43,943 nucleotides of DNA from Piscibacillus halophilus. Lineage in GTDB: Bacteria; Bacillota; Bacilli; Bacillales; Alkalibacillaceae. Shown in pieces: positions 16,921 to 25,560 of the stretch (positions within the stretch are counted from its first letter, which is position 1; each line of letters begins with the position of its first letter). The stretch covers positions 1 through 43,943 of the forward strand of contig NZ_FOES01000021.1 in the NCBI RefSeq assembly GCF_900110685.1, read 5' to 3'. The notes beneath the pieces were generated by a model that was not told where the DNA came from, searched no databases, and saw only the letters and a list, made by a program, of their open reading frames with translations. A program made the translations under genes and the position numbers.

Positions 16921-18123
16921 TCACCTAAATGCCGTATTGGTCCCGTTTGTTAAGCTAATCATGAGAAATTTTTCAATGGTAAAGGCGCTTACACCTAATG
17001 AAGCTGAGTAACTATTTAACGTTGAAAACTGGATTGATAAGTCTTCTTGGAAGAAAGAAAGCAAATTTTGTTTAAGCTTTTGATCCAAAGATGGTTTAAT
17101 CCAATTATTCGCCATGGCAAGGCGATTACCGATAATGATCTGTTCAGGGTTGAATGTATTGATAATATTGGTGATGCCTATTCCAAGCAGCTCTCCAATT
17201 TCAGAGAAAATATCATTGGCTTTTGAGTTGCCTTGTTCAGCTAGGTGAATCAGGTTCTCGAGTGTTGCTTTTTCATTAGGAATGTCTGCTTCCTTGGCTT
17301 TTTCGATAATGGTTTGTTCTGAAGCATAGAGTTCCCAACATCCACGGTTTCCGCAACGACATAGTTTACCGTTCAATTCGACTGTCATGTGCCCCATTTC
17401 ACCTGAAAAACCGTTATTCCCTTTATATAGTTTCCCGTTAATGATTAAGCCGACTCCGATCCCAATCCCAGCACTAATGTAAGCAATGTTGTCAAATCCT
17501 CTTCCAACTCCATATATTTTCTCACCGTAAGAGCCTGCGTTTGCTTCATTTTCAACCGTAACAGGGACTTGAAATAACCTTTCCATATGTTCTTTTAAAG
17601 GTATATCGCGCCAACCTAAGTTAGGGGCTAATAATACCATTCCGTTCTTGTGTACGGTGCCTGGTACACCTACGCCAATTCCAACTAATCCATATGGGGT
17701 GGGATTCATTTGGCTTTTTAGATAATCCACTATGGATTGAACTTGATCCATTACGCTTTCAAATTCGTGGTGATTAAGGTCAACTTTCTTTTCCGTTATG
17801 ATTTCACCGTTTAAGTTGGTTAAGATGCCTAAAAGATAATTGACTCCAATATCAATGCCGATGGAATAGCCAGCGTTAGAGTTGAATAATAGCATGATCG
17901 GACGTCTACCGCCTGATGATTGTCCGGGGCCAGTTTCTGTTACGATTTGGTCTTCTATAAGTTCGTTAACCAAAGAGGAGACCGTACCTTTATTAAGCTG
18001 AGTTAGTTCTGCGATGGACGCTCTTGAGATGGGGGAATGGTTTTTAATGGCTTCAAGAACCAAAGATTTGTTCCCTTTTTTTACTTCATACTGGTTGAAC
18101 GTCTTGCTACCGAAATTGTACAT
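16921..18123 (-). CDS. xylR: XylR, ROK-family xylose repressor
   Basis: The 400-residue protein has an N-terminal MarR-like winged helix (about residues 10-70; NHSPISRASIAELTQLNKGT). A ROK sugar-binding domain follows, with GIDIGVNYLLG, ENEANAGSYGEK and the zinc-binding CRCGNRGCWELYASE. XylR proteins bind an operator near xyl promoters and release it on xylose. A TTG at 18141 is in frame, but AAAGGAG lies six bases before the ATG at 18123. It is divergent from the importer operon, and a matching operator lies between them. It is co-transcribed with galM. Likely targets are the importer-GH52 operon and perhaps xylAB. Confidence 0.92.
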   Translation of the reverse strand: MYNFGSKTFNQYEVKKGNKSLVLEAIKNHSPISRASIAELTQLNKGTVSSLVNELIEDQIVTETGPGQSSGGRRPIMLLFNSNAGYSIGIDIGVNYLLGILTNLNGEIITEKKVDLNHHEFESVMDQVQSIVDYLKSQMNPTPYGLVGIGVGVPGTVHKNGMVLLAPNLGWRDIPLKEHMERLFQVPVTVENEANAGSYGEKIYGVGRGFDNIAYISAGIGIGVGLIINGKLYKGNNGFSGEMGHMTVELNGKLCRCGNRGCWELYASEQTIIEKAKEADIPNEKATLENLIHLAEQGNSKANDIFSEIGELLGIGITNIINTFNPEQIIIGNRLAMANNWIKPSLDQKLKQNLLSFFQEDLSIQFSTLNSYSASLGVSAFTIEKFLMISLTNGTNTAFR

Positions 18124-18186
18124 GTTAATCTCCTTTAACAACTGTGATTAATGTCATTATACTATCAAATTTAAAAAATTTAAATA

Positions 18187-18212
18187 ACTTTGTTTATCTA
18201 CTAGACAAACTA
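18187..18212. promoter_or_regulatory. XylR-type operator
   Basis: The dyad TTTGTTTA-N5-TAGACAAA (18189-18209) has one mismatch between arms. It sits inside an extended CTTTGTTTA...TAGACAAACTAAG context, similar to the xyl operators of Bacillus (AGTTTGTTT...AAACAAACT). It lies between divergent xylR and importer genes. Confidence 0.75.
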
Positions 18213-18230
18213 AGTGGCTGTTGTTATACT
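18202..18230 (+). promoter_or_regulatory. sigma-A promoter of the xylo-oligosaccharide operon
   Basis: TAGACA (18202-18207) and TATACT (18225-18230) are separated by exactly 17 bp. The -35 element lies inside the right arm of the XylR dyad, so repressor binding would block RNA polymerase. Confidence 0.7.
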
Positions 18231-18272
18231 TTAGTTAAAATTCAGAATTTTTATGAGGGGGATTTTTTTAGG

Positions 18273-19556
18273 ATGAAAAGGAAAGCGGTTTCATTAATGT
18301 TTTTAGTTCTGTCGAGCTTCCTAGTGTTAACTGCTTGTTCAAGTGATGAAGAAGGTAGTGGTGATGATGAGAAAGTTGTAGAGTTTATGCATCTTTGGCC
18401 TGAAGGTAACTCAACGGCGCACTACAATATTGTAAACGATATTGTTGAAGAGTTTGAAAGTGAAAATCCGGGTGTAAAAGTTGAACTTGAGGTTTTAAGT
18501 AATGAACAGTACAAGGATAAGATTAAAGTATTATCTTCATCTAATGAATTACCAGATGTCGGCATGACGTGGGCAGCTGGTTATATGGAGCCATTTATTG
18601 AAGGAGATCAGTTTGCTTCTTTAAATGACATTTTAGATGGAGAGTTTGGAGATTTGTTTGTTCCAGGTACAGTAGATGCTTATAGCTTTGATGAGGAAGC
18701 GTATGGTTTACCATTAGAGCTAAACATTGCACCTGTGTTTTATAACCAAGCTATATTTGAAGAACATGGGTTAGAAGCACCTGAGACATATGATGATTTC
18801 TTAAATATTGTGGATGTTTTAACGGAAAATGATGTGGCACCTATTGCATTGGGTAACAAAGATGCTTGGACTGGATCTCTATGGTATATGTATCTAGCAG
18901 ACCGAATAGGAGGTCCTACGTTATTAACAGATGCGATTAATGGGGACGCTAATTTCACTGATGATGCTTTTGTAAACGCTGCCAATGAAATTCAGAGCCT
19001 AGTAGACAAAGGTGCTTTTGTTAAAGGGTTCAATGGTCTTGGTGATCAGGAAGCCAAAAGTATGTTTATGAATGAACAGGCGGCTATGTATTTAATTGGT
19101 TCTTGGGATCTTCCTAACTACACAACGAGCGAGGATGTTCCTCAAGAATTCAGGGATTCTATCGACTACTTTAAGTTCCCTACGGTCGATGGAAATGGCG
19201 ATGTTGATAGTTTTGTAGGTGGACCTGGAGTTGGCTTATTTGTCTCTGAGAATTCCGAAGTGAAAGACGAAGCGAAGGCATTTGTTCAATTCTTTGTTGA
19301 ACAGTGGGGAGAAGAAGCAGTACAAGAAGCTGGTGTTATTCCTGCTACGAAAGTAGACACGGACGAAGTAGACTTACATCAAATGTATATCGATGTTTTA
19401 GATGATTTAAGCAATGCTAGTAATATTACATTGTTTGCGGATGTTCAAATGTCACCTGATGCAGCTCAAAAACATTTAGATTTAATTCAAGGGCTATTCG
19501 GAGCTGAAGTGACACCTGAAGAATTTGCGGAAGAACATGAAAAAGCAATGGAATAA
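18273..19556 (+). CDS. sugar ABC transporter substrate-binding lipoprotein (xylo-oligosaccharide type)
   Basis: The 427-residue protein begins with a lipoprotein signal (MKRKAVSLMFLVLSS...LTAC, lipidated Cys near residue 22) and a very acidic linker. The family 1 extracellular binding fold follows (VVEFMHLWPEG, PDVGMTWAAGY, YGLPLELNIAPVFYN, MYLIGSWDLP). It would sit on the outer face of the membrane and deliver oligosaccharides to the two permeases downstream. The frame is open upstream to 18144, but the signal peptide and GAGGGGGAT fix the start at 18273. Divergent xylR and downstream GH52 beta-xylosidase point to xylo-oligosaccharides; the exact ligand is inferred. Confidence 0.88.
   Translation: MKRKAVSLMFLVLSSFLVLTACSSDEEGSGDDEKVVEFMHLWPEGNSTAHYNIVNDIVEEFESENPGVKVELEVLSNEQYKDKIKVLSSSNELPDVGMTWAAGYMEPFIEGDQFASLNDILDGEFGDLFVPGTVDAYSFDEEAYGLPLELNIAPVFYNQAIFEEHGLEAPETYDDFLNIVDVLTENDVAPIALGNKDAWTGSLWYMYLADRIGGPTLLTDAINGDANFTDDAFVNAANEIQSLVDKGAFVKGFNGLGDQEAKSMFMNEQAAMYLIGSWDLPNYTTSEDVPQEFRDSIDYFKFPTVDGNGDVDSFVGGPGVGLFVSENSEVKDEAKAFVQFFVEQWGEEAVQEAGVIPATKVDTDEVDLHQMYIDVLDDLSNASNITLFADVQMSPDAAQKHLDLIQGLFGAEVTPEEFAEEHEKAME
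18280..18293 (+). promoter_or_regulatory. cre (CcpA) site in the first codons
   Basis: GGAAAGCGGTTTCA fits the cre consensus TGWNANCGNTNWCA with one mismatch (first base). It lies in codons 3-7 of the binding-protein gene, similar to the intragenic cre of the B. subtilis xyl operon. Confidence 0.65.
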
Positions 19557-19574
19557 TCAACTTGTTGGATTGAG

Positions 19575-19606
19575 AAGGGGCATACCTTATGGTGTGTTCC
19601 TTTTCA
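19575..19606 (+). terminator. intercistronic hairpin after the binding-protein gene
   Basis: AAGGGGCATACC and GGTGTGTTCCTT form a 12-bp stem including G-T pairs, with a four-base loop, then TTTT. It lies between the binding protein and the first permease. It probably acts as a partial terminator or mRNA stabiliser that gives excess binding protein. Confidence 0.6.
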
Positions 19607-19635
19607 CTAATACATAAAGAGAAGGGCGATTTTCT

Positions 19636-20517
19636 ATGGATAAAGTAATGTCTAATAAATTAATGATTGCTCTATATGTTTTGCCAGCTCTAATCATGGT
19701 TTCAATATTTGTCTTTGTTCCATTAGTCTTAACTGGGTATTACGGTTTGATGGATTGGAACGGTATTGGAGCAATGAATTTTATTGGACTTGAAAACTAT
19801 AAAGAATTATTGTTTGACCTTAAGTTTTGGGACAGTGTTTATCATTCCATTTTATTAGCTATATTCTCGACTCTAAGCTTAGGAATCTATTTACTGATTT
19901 CAATCGTTCTAGATTCGAAGATTAAAGGAAGTGATTTGCTTAGAAAGATCTACTTGATTCCAATGCTACTATCTTCTGTAGCAATTGCTCAATTGTGGTT
20001 AAAAATTTATCACCCTACAAATGGGATGTTAAATAGTTTATTAGCGTTCTTTGGAGTTGACCATACACCAGATTGGCTAGCAGAGCCTCAAATCGTGTTG
20101 TATGCCATATTCGTACCAATTCTATGGCAATATGCAGGGTTCTATATTTTGATTTACTATGCTGCTTTAAAAAATATTCCAAATGAACTCATCGAAGCGG
20201 CTCGAATTGATGGCGCATCACCGTTACAGATTGCCCTTAAAGTTAAGCTCCCATTAATTTCGGGGATTATTAAGGTAACCATCGTGCTTGCGATTGTAGG
20301 TTCACTTAAATACTTTGATTTGATTTATGTTATGACAGGTGGAGGGCCGAATGGGCATAGTGAAGTCATGGCTTCCTATATGTACAAAGAGGCTTTTAGT
20401 AGTCATAACTTTGGCTATGGTAGTGCAGTGGCATTTTTCTTGCTAATTATTACGTTAATTACCACTTATATTATAAGAAAATTAACTGCGTCCAAAGAAG
20501 ACGAAGTTCAGTATTAG
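19636..20517 (+). CDS. sugar ABC transporter permease (MalF/LacF type)
   Basis: The 293-residue protein has six predicted membrane helices. The permease EAA loop (NELIEAARIDGASPLQIALKVKLPL at about residues 186-210) docks the ATPase. The start MDKVMSNKLMIALYVLPALI and the segment LKYFDLIYVMTGGGPNGHSE are typical of the CUT1 family. It forms the membrane channel with the next protein. GAGAAGGGCG precedes ATG 19636. The next permease starts 12 bp downstream. No ATPase gene is present in the cluster, so a shared MsmX/UgpC-type ATPase encoded elsewhere is expected. Confidence 0.92.
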   Translation: MDKVMSNKLMIALYVLPALIMVSIFVFVPLVLTGYYGLMDWNGIGAMNFIGLENYKELLFDLKFWDSVYHSILLAIFSTLSLGIYLLISIVLDSKIKGSDLLRKIYLIPMLLSSVAIAQLWLKIYHPTNGMLNSLLAFFGVDHTPDWLAEPQIVLYAIFVPILWQYAGFYILIYYAALKNIPNELIEAARIDGASPLQIALKVKLPLISGIIKVTIVLAIVGSLKYFDLIYVMTGGGPNGHSEVMASYMYKEAFSSHNFGYGSAVAFFLLIITLITTYIIRKLTASKEDEVQY

Positions 20518-20529
20518 GGGTGAATCTAT

Positions 20530-21354
20530 ATGCGAAAGTTATATTATTTTCTTTTATATCTGTTTTTAGCGTTAGTGGCTATATTTCAAATCTATCCTCT
20601 CGTGTGGTTGTTAAAGTTTTCGCTTAAAGATAATACCGAGATTTTTGGTAAATCTCCATTTGCTTTGCCAGAAAGTCCAAAATGGGAAAATTATCTTAAG
20701 GTTTGGACAGACGGTAACATCGGCGTATATTTCTTTAATAGTGTGTGGATTACGGTCGCTTCAATTGCGCTAACGATCCTACTTGCTAGTATGGCAACGT
20801 TTGCGATTACGAGAATGAAGTGGCGTTTAAATAAGTTTGTTCTGGGTCTCATCATGGTCGGGCTCATGATCCCGGTACATTCAGCTTTAATTCCGTTATT
20901 TAAAATGTTTCTAGAAGTGAGTTTGGTTGATAATCCGATTTCAATTGTTCTCACTTATACGGCATATAACTTGCCGATTACGGTCATGATTTTGCTTGGG
21001 TTTTATTACACATTGCCAAGGGAGATTGAGGAAGCGGCTATTATGGATGGCTGTTCCATTAACCGTATGTTTTTTACAGTAATTTTACCACTTACTACTC
21101 CAGTTATATCAACCACTGTCATCATCAATATGATTTTTAACTGGAATGAGTTTGTATTTGTGAACACGTTTATTAGTTCAGATAAATATAAGACATTGAC
21201 GGTTGGGATTAATAACTTTGTCGGTCAGTATATGACGGACTGGGGTGCGATTGGGGCGACATTGATGATTAGTGTCATTCCAATTTTAGTAGCGTTTATT
21301 TTCTTTAGTAACAAAATCATTGATGGTATATCTGCTGGAGCACTAAAAGGGTAG
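20530..21354 (+). CDS. sugar ABC transporter permease (MalG/LacG type)
   Basis: The 274-residue protein is the second CUT1 permease, with six helices. It has an N-terminal helix preceding KFSLKDNTEIFG. The EAA loop reads LPREIEEAAIMDGCSINRMFFTV...LPL, near residues 160-185, and FNWNEFVFVNTF follows. It pairs with the upstream permease to import the oligosaccharide. TAGGGGTGAATCTAT precedes ATG 20530, and the GH52 gene starts 12 bp after its stop. The tight spacing makes one operon from the binding protein to the beta-xylosidase. Confidence 0.92.
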   Translation: MRKLYYFLLYLFLALVAIFQIYPLVWLLKFSLKDNTEIFGKSPFALPESPKWENYLKVWTDGNIGVYFFNSVWITVASIALTILLASMATFAITRMKWRLNKFVLGLIMVGLMIPVHSALIPLFKMFLEVSLVDNPISIVLTYTAYNLPITVMILLGFYYTLPREIEEAAIMDGCSINRMFFTVILPLTTPVISTTVIINMIFNWNEFVFVNTFISSDKYKTLTVGINNFVGQYMTDWGAIGATLMISVIPILVAFIFFSNKIIDGISAGALKG

Positions 21355-21366
21355 GAGGTTTCGTCT

Positions 21367-23472
21367 ATGCCAAAAAATATATTTTTTAATGCGCATCACT
21401 CACCAATTGGATCTTATTCTAGTTTTACACTAGGATTCCCTGGGGCTGGAGGCGGTCTTGATGTAGAGTTAGGGCGTTCGCCTAGGGAGAGTGTCTTTAT
21501 TGGAGTAGAATCACTTGAACAAGACGGGAAATATGAAGCATTACCATTTTTTGAAGGTAAAGAAGATGAGAGTTTGAGATTTGATATTGAAAATCCGGAC
21601 CCTAATCCGGATAAACCTGAGGTAATTATCCCTTTTAGTAGGGAGAACATTCAACGAGAGTTTCAGTTAGGAACGGATACTTGGAAAGCTGGGGATTTAA
21701 CGTTTACAGTTTATAATCAAGCTCGATCGATCCCTGAGCCTGAAAAAGCAACAGATGAAGAGTTAAAAAAGGTGTTATTACCAGCTGTGTTTGGGGAATT
21801 AACGATTGATAATCGATCGGGCGAAAGAACACGTAAAGCTTTTTTCGGATATGAGGGAAGTGATCCATATACGTCGATGAGACGCTTGGATGATACGAGT
21901 TCTTTAATCGGTGTTGGGCAAGGTCGTCTAACTGCTGTTTCCACGAATGATTCTCAGGCAAAGTCGGCGATGCATTTTAGTATGGAGGATATTTTACTAG
22001 AAGAAGATGAAGATAATTGGACGTTTGGCCTTGGATCGGTTGGAGCTCTTATATTCGAAGTGCCAGCTGGTGAAGTCAGATCGTTTCCAATTTGCATTTC
22101 CTTTTTTAGAGATGGATGGGCAACAGTAGGTTTAGATACAAAGTATTATTATACGAATTTATTTAAGGATATTGAGGATGTTTCAAGCTATGCGTTAGAA
22201 CACTTTAATGAATTTATAGAGCTTTGTAAGGAGTCTAACCAATTAATAGAGTCCTCTAATTTGAATAATGATCAAAAGTTTATGGTGGCGCATGCGATAC
22301 GTAGTTATTACGGAAATACGCAATTGCTAGAACAGGATGGAAAGCCTTTATGGGTAGTGAATGAAGGCGAATATCGAATGATGAATACATTTGATCTAAC
22401 GGTAGATCAATTATTCTATGAATTAAAGATGAATCCATGGGTGATGAGAAATGTCCTAGATTTATTTGTAGATCGTTATAGTTATGTCGATCAAGTTAAG
22501 TTTCCTGAATCAGAAGAACAATATCCTGGTGGAAGAAGTTTTACTCACGATATGGGAGTCGCCAATACGTTCTCTCGACCGGAGTATTCATCCTATGAGT
22601 TATACAACATCGATGGTTGTTTTTCTCATATGACGCATGAACAATTATTAAATTGGGTTTTAACAGCTGCATCTTATGTCATGAAAACAAGTGATGATGA
22701 GTGGTTTAGAGATAAAAAATCAGTATTTGAAGAGTGCTTAAACAGTTTATTGAATCGTGACCATCCAGATGCATCGAAGCGGAATGGTGTCATGGGATTG
22801 GACTCCTCTCGTACTAAAAATGGAGCAGAGATTACCACATACGATAGTCTCGATATTTCATTAGGTCAGTCTCGCAATAATATTTATTTGGCGAGTAAAT
22901 CTTGGGCGGCTTATGTGTTGTTGAAAAACTTGTATGAACAATATGGTGAAGACCATTTGGCTAAAGTTGCTCATGAACAAGCATTGAAGTGTTCTGATAC
23001 GATTGTATCTCATGTGAATGAAGAAGGGTTTATACCTGCTGTTATTGAGAAGAACAATCAATCGAGAATTATTCCAGCGATTGAAGGGTTAATTTATCCT
23101 TATTTTATTGGTGATGAAGAAGCGGTTAGTGAAGATGGGGAATTCGGCCATTATATTAAAGCTTTAAAGCATCATTTAAACACAGTATTAGTTAAAGGTG
23201 TTTGTCTGTTTGACGATGGTGGTTGGAAAATTTCTTCAACAAGTAATAATTCATGGTTAAGTAAAATCTATCTCAATCAATATATAGCTAGACAAATATT
23301 AGGCTTCCCTTGGGGTGAAGAAGGTCAAGCTGCTGATCGTGCTCATGTTCAGTGGTTAACTCATCCAGAGTTGTCCATTTGGAGCTGGAGTGACCAAATT
23401 ATTAACGGTGAAATTTCGGCTAGTAAATATTACCCTAGAGGCGTCACAAGTATTTTGTGGTTGGATGAGTGA
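21367..23472 (+). CDS. GH52 beta-xylosidase, intracellular
   Basis: The 701-residue protein fits glycoside hydrolase family 52 across its full length. It begins FFNAHHSPIGSYSSFTLGFP and includes DIENPDPNPDKPE, REFQLGTDTWKAGDLTFT and SMRRLDDTSS. Family members are retaining beta-xylosidases of about 700 residues. The nucleophile Glu falls in WVVNEGEYRMMNTFDL (E335 by position), and the acid Asp in ITTYDSLDISLGQ (D493 or D496). No signal peptide is present, so it would split imported xylo-oligosaccharides to xylose in the cytoplasm. TAGGAGGTTTCG precedes ATG 21367. Its stop is only three bases from the end of convergent yesL. Confidence 0.93.
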   Translation: MPKNIFFNAHHSPIGSYSSFTLGFPGAGGGLDVELGRSPRESVFIGVESLEQDGKYEALPFFEGKEDESLRFDIENPDPNPDKPEVIIPFSRENIQREFQLGTDTWKAGDLTFTVYNQARSIPEPEKATDEELKKVLLPAVFGELTIDNRSGERTRKAFFGYEGSDPYTSMRRLDDTSSLIGVGQGRLTAVSTNDSQAKSAMHFSMEDILLEEDEDNWTFGLGSVGALIFEVPAGEVRSFPICISFFRDGWATVGLDTKYYYTNLFKDIEDVSSYALEHFNEFIELCKESNQLIESSNLNNDQKFMVAHAIRSYYGNTQLLEQDGKPLWVVNEGEYRMMNTFDLTVDQLFYELKMNPWVMRNVLDLFVDRYSYVDQVKFPESEEQYPGGRSFTHDMGVANTFSRPEYSSYELYNIDGCFSHMTHEQLLNWVLTAASYVMKTSDDEWFRDKKSVFEECLNSLLNRDHPDASKRNGVMGLDSSRTKNGAEITTYDSLDISLGQSRNNIYLASKSWAAYVLLKNLYEQYGEDHLAKVAHEQALKCSDTIVSHVNEEGFIPAVIEKNNQSRIIPAIEGLIYPYFIGDEEAVSEDGEFGHYIKALKHHLNTVLVKGVCLFDDGGWKISSTSNNSWLSKIYLNQYIARQILGFPWGEEGQAADRAHVQWLTHPELSIWSWSDQIINGEISASKYYPRGVTSILWLDE

Positions 23473-23475
23473 TTC

Positions 23476-24084
23476 TTACTGTTTTTTTGCTAAAGCTTGC
23501 TTGGTGGCATCCATGACAAAGAACGTGTTGAGCCAAGCAAATGCACTTACATTAAAGAAGAAAGCAATTCCAGGGATGAAATAATAGATGATAAGTAATG
23601 ACCCAAGACTTAATAAAAGAAATAGATTTTGCACAGGACTAACTAGCATGATCAATAATGCATTTTTCATCACGCCTAATAAAGGCAATTCAAAGTAATT
23701 GTAAGTAGGAATGATGTAAAGCAAGGTTAGACCCAAGATCAAAATGATCATCCAAAATGGGATGTGAACGATCTGAAACGTCCCTTGTTTAACGATAAAT
23801 AATAGATTAATACTTATGATGACCATTAGTGGACCAATAAGGATGTATAGTTTATTAGATTCTAAGAATGTTTGTTTATATAGCTTCCAAAATTCTTCGT
23901 GTAATTTGAACTCATGGTGGCCTTGGATCCATTTTTGAATGATGGTATAGAGCGTAACTGTTGCTGGCACAATTCCAAGAATGATACCACCTAATAGAGT
24001 GAACACGAACCATAAGAGGTTGATGTAAACGAGATTCATAATCCAATTGGTTAGTAGATATAGGGACTGCATAAATTGTTTCAT
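23476..24084 (-). CDS. yesL: YesL-type DUF624 membrane protein
   Basis: The 202-residue protein has about five membrane helices and the DUF624 signature near its N-terminus (LYLLTNWIMNLVYINLLWFVFTLLG...GIVPATVTLY). Members such as YesL are found in carbohydrate-uptake operons of Bacillaceae, and their role is unknown. AAAGGAGCTTCC lies before the ATG at 24084 on the minus strand. The gene is divergent from xylA and converges on the GH52 gene with only three bases between. Location inside the xyl cluster suggests it helps oligosaccharide transport or its regulation. Confidence 0.88.
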   Translation of the reverse strand: MKQFMQSLYLLTNWIMNLVYINLLWFVFTLLGGIILGIVPATVTLYTIIQKWIQGHHEFKLHEEFWKLYKQTFLESNKLYILIGPLMVIISINLLFIVKQGTFQIVHIPFWMIILILGLTLLYIIPTYNYFELPLLGVMKNALLIMLVSPVQNLFLLLSLGSLLIIYYFIPGIAFFFNVSAFAWLNTFFVMDATKQALAKKQ

Positions 24085-24186
24085 AGTTTGGAAGCTCCTT
24101 TGGTTCGTGTCATCATCTACTTGTTATTATATCGAACTTTTAGACTAGTGAAAAATTAATTTTAATAGAGAAAGGAAGAATGGCAG

Positions 24187-25506
24187 ATGGCATATTTTGA
24201 TCAAATACCAACTGTAAAGTACGAGGGGATTCAGTCTAATAATCCGTATGCGTTTAAATATTATAACCCAACAGAAAACATTGGTGGAAAAACAATGGAG
24301 GAATGGTTAAGGTTCTCTATCGCTTACTGGCATACCTTTACTGGTGATGGGGTTGATCCATTTGGTGCTGGCACGATGGTACGTCCTTGGGATCACTTAA
24401 AAGGTATGGATTTGGCAAAAGCTCGAGTAGAAGCAGCGTTTGAGTTCTTTGAGAAAATGCAAGTACCTTATTTCTGTTTTCATGATGTGGATGTGGCACC
24501 AGAAGGAAATACGTTAAAAGAAACGTTTGATAACCAAGATCAAATTGTCGCTATGATTAAGGATTATATGAAAGATAGCCGAACTAAGCTATTATGGAAT
24601 ACGGTTAATATGTTCACGCACCCACGTTTTACACATGGGGCTGCTACTTCTAATAATGCAGATGTGTTTGCTTTTGCTGCTGCTAAGGTTAAAAAGGGAT
24701 TAGAGGTAGGTAAGGAATTAGGTGCAGAGAACTACGTGTTTTGGGGAGGACGTGAAGGTTACGAAACCCTTCTAAACACGGATATGAAATTTGAATTAGA
24801 TAATTTGGGACGCTTTTTCCATATGGCGGTTGATTATGCTAAAGAAATTGGATTTGATGGTCAGTTCTTAATAGAACCGAAGCCGAAAGAACCTACAAAA
24901 CATCAGTATGACTTTGATGTTGCTTCAGGCTTAGCTTTCTTAAAAACATACGGTTTAGATGAGTATTTTAAGTTTAATATTGAAGCAAACCACGCAACAT
25001 TAGCAGGTCATACATTTGAACACGAATTACATTATGCGCGTGCGAACGGATTACTAGGGTCTGTGGATGCTAACCAAGGTGATTTATTATTAGGCTGGGA
25101 TACAGATGAGTTCCCAACCGATTTATATTCTACCACTCTAGCGATGTATGAAATTTTGAAAAATGGTGGCCTCGGATCAGGAGGGCTCAACTTTGATGCT
25201 AAATTAAGACGTGGATCCATGGATGATGAGGACCTTTTCCATGCTCATATTGCTGGAATGGATAGCTTTGCAGTTGGACTAAAAGTTGCTCATAACTTAC
25301 TAGAAGATCGAGTGCTAGAAGATATTATCGAGGATCGTTATTCTAGCTATTCGGATGGAATTGGTAAAGAAATTGTTGAAGGTAACACAGACTTTAAACA
25401 GTTGTATGAATATGCATTAAATCATGATCAAATTGAAAATAAATCGAATCATGTAGAACTCATCCGAGCGAAAATTAATCAATATCTATTAACAGCATTT
25501 GCATAA
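24187..25506 (+). CDS. xylA: xylose isomerase
   Basis: The 439-residue protein is a class II xylose isomerase, converting D-xylose to D-xylulose. Seen are [20 protein letters not shown] with an active-site His, [44 protein letters not shown] with metal-binding Glu, and [17 protein letters not shown]. The length is the usual one for the family. AAAGGAAG lies before the start at 24187. The intergenic region to divergent yesL is 102 bp and should hold its promoter, but I see no clear XylR dyad there. xylB follows after 54 bp containing a hairpin. Confidence 0.96.
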   Translation: MAYFDQIPTVKYEGIQSNNPYAFKYYNPTENIGGKTMEEWLRFSIAYWHTFTGDGVDPFGAGTMVRPWDHLKGMDLAKARVEAAFEFFEKMQVPYFCFHDVDVAPEGNTLKETFDNQDQIVAMIKDYMKDSRTKLLWNTVNMFTHPRFTHGAATSNNADVFAFAAAKVKKGLEVGKELGAENYVFWGGREGYETLLNTDMKFELDNLGRFFHMAVDYAKEIGFDGQFLIEPKPKEPTKHQYDFDVASGLAFLKTYGLDEYFKFNIEANHATLAGHTFEHELHYARANGLLGSVDANQGDLLLGWDTDEFPTDLYSTTLAMYEILKNGGLGSGGLNFDAKLRRGSMDDEDLFHAHIAGMDSFAVGLKVAHNLLEDRVLEDIIEDRYSSYSDGIGKEIVEGNTDFKQLYEYALNHDQIENKSNHVELIRAKINQYLLTAFA

Positions 25507-25513
25507 ACTATGT

Positions 25514-25535
25514 GGCTAACCTTTATGGGTTAGCC
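25514..25535 (+). other. intercistronic hairpin between xylA and xylB
   Basis: GGCTAACC (25514-25521) pairs with GGTTAGCC (25528-25535) across a six-base loop. No T-run follows, so it is more likely a processing or stabilising element than a terminator. Confidence 0.55.
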
Positions 25536-25560
25536 TTCAATCATTTGAGGAGGTACAACA

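Noticed and set aside
24138-24155. XylR operator in front of xylA
   Set aside because: TTTTAGACTAGTGAAAAA is only a weak dyad and does not match the TTTGTTTA-type arms near xylR; left unassigned.
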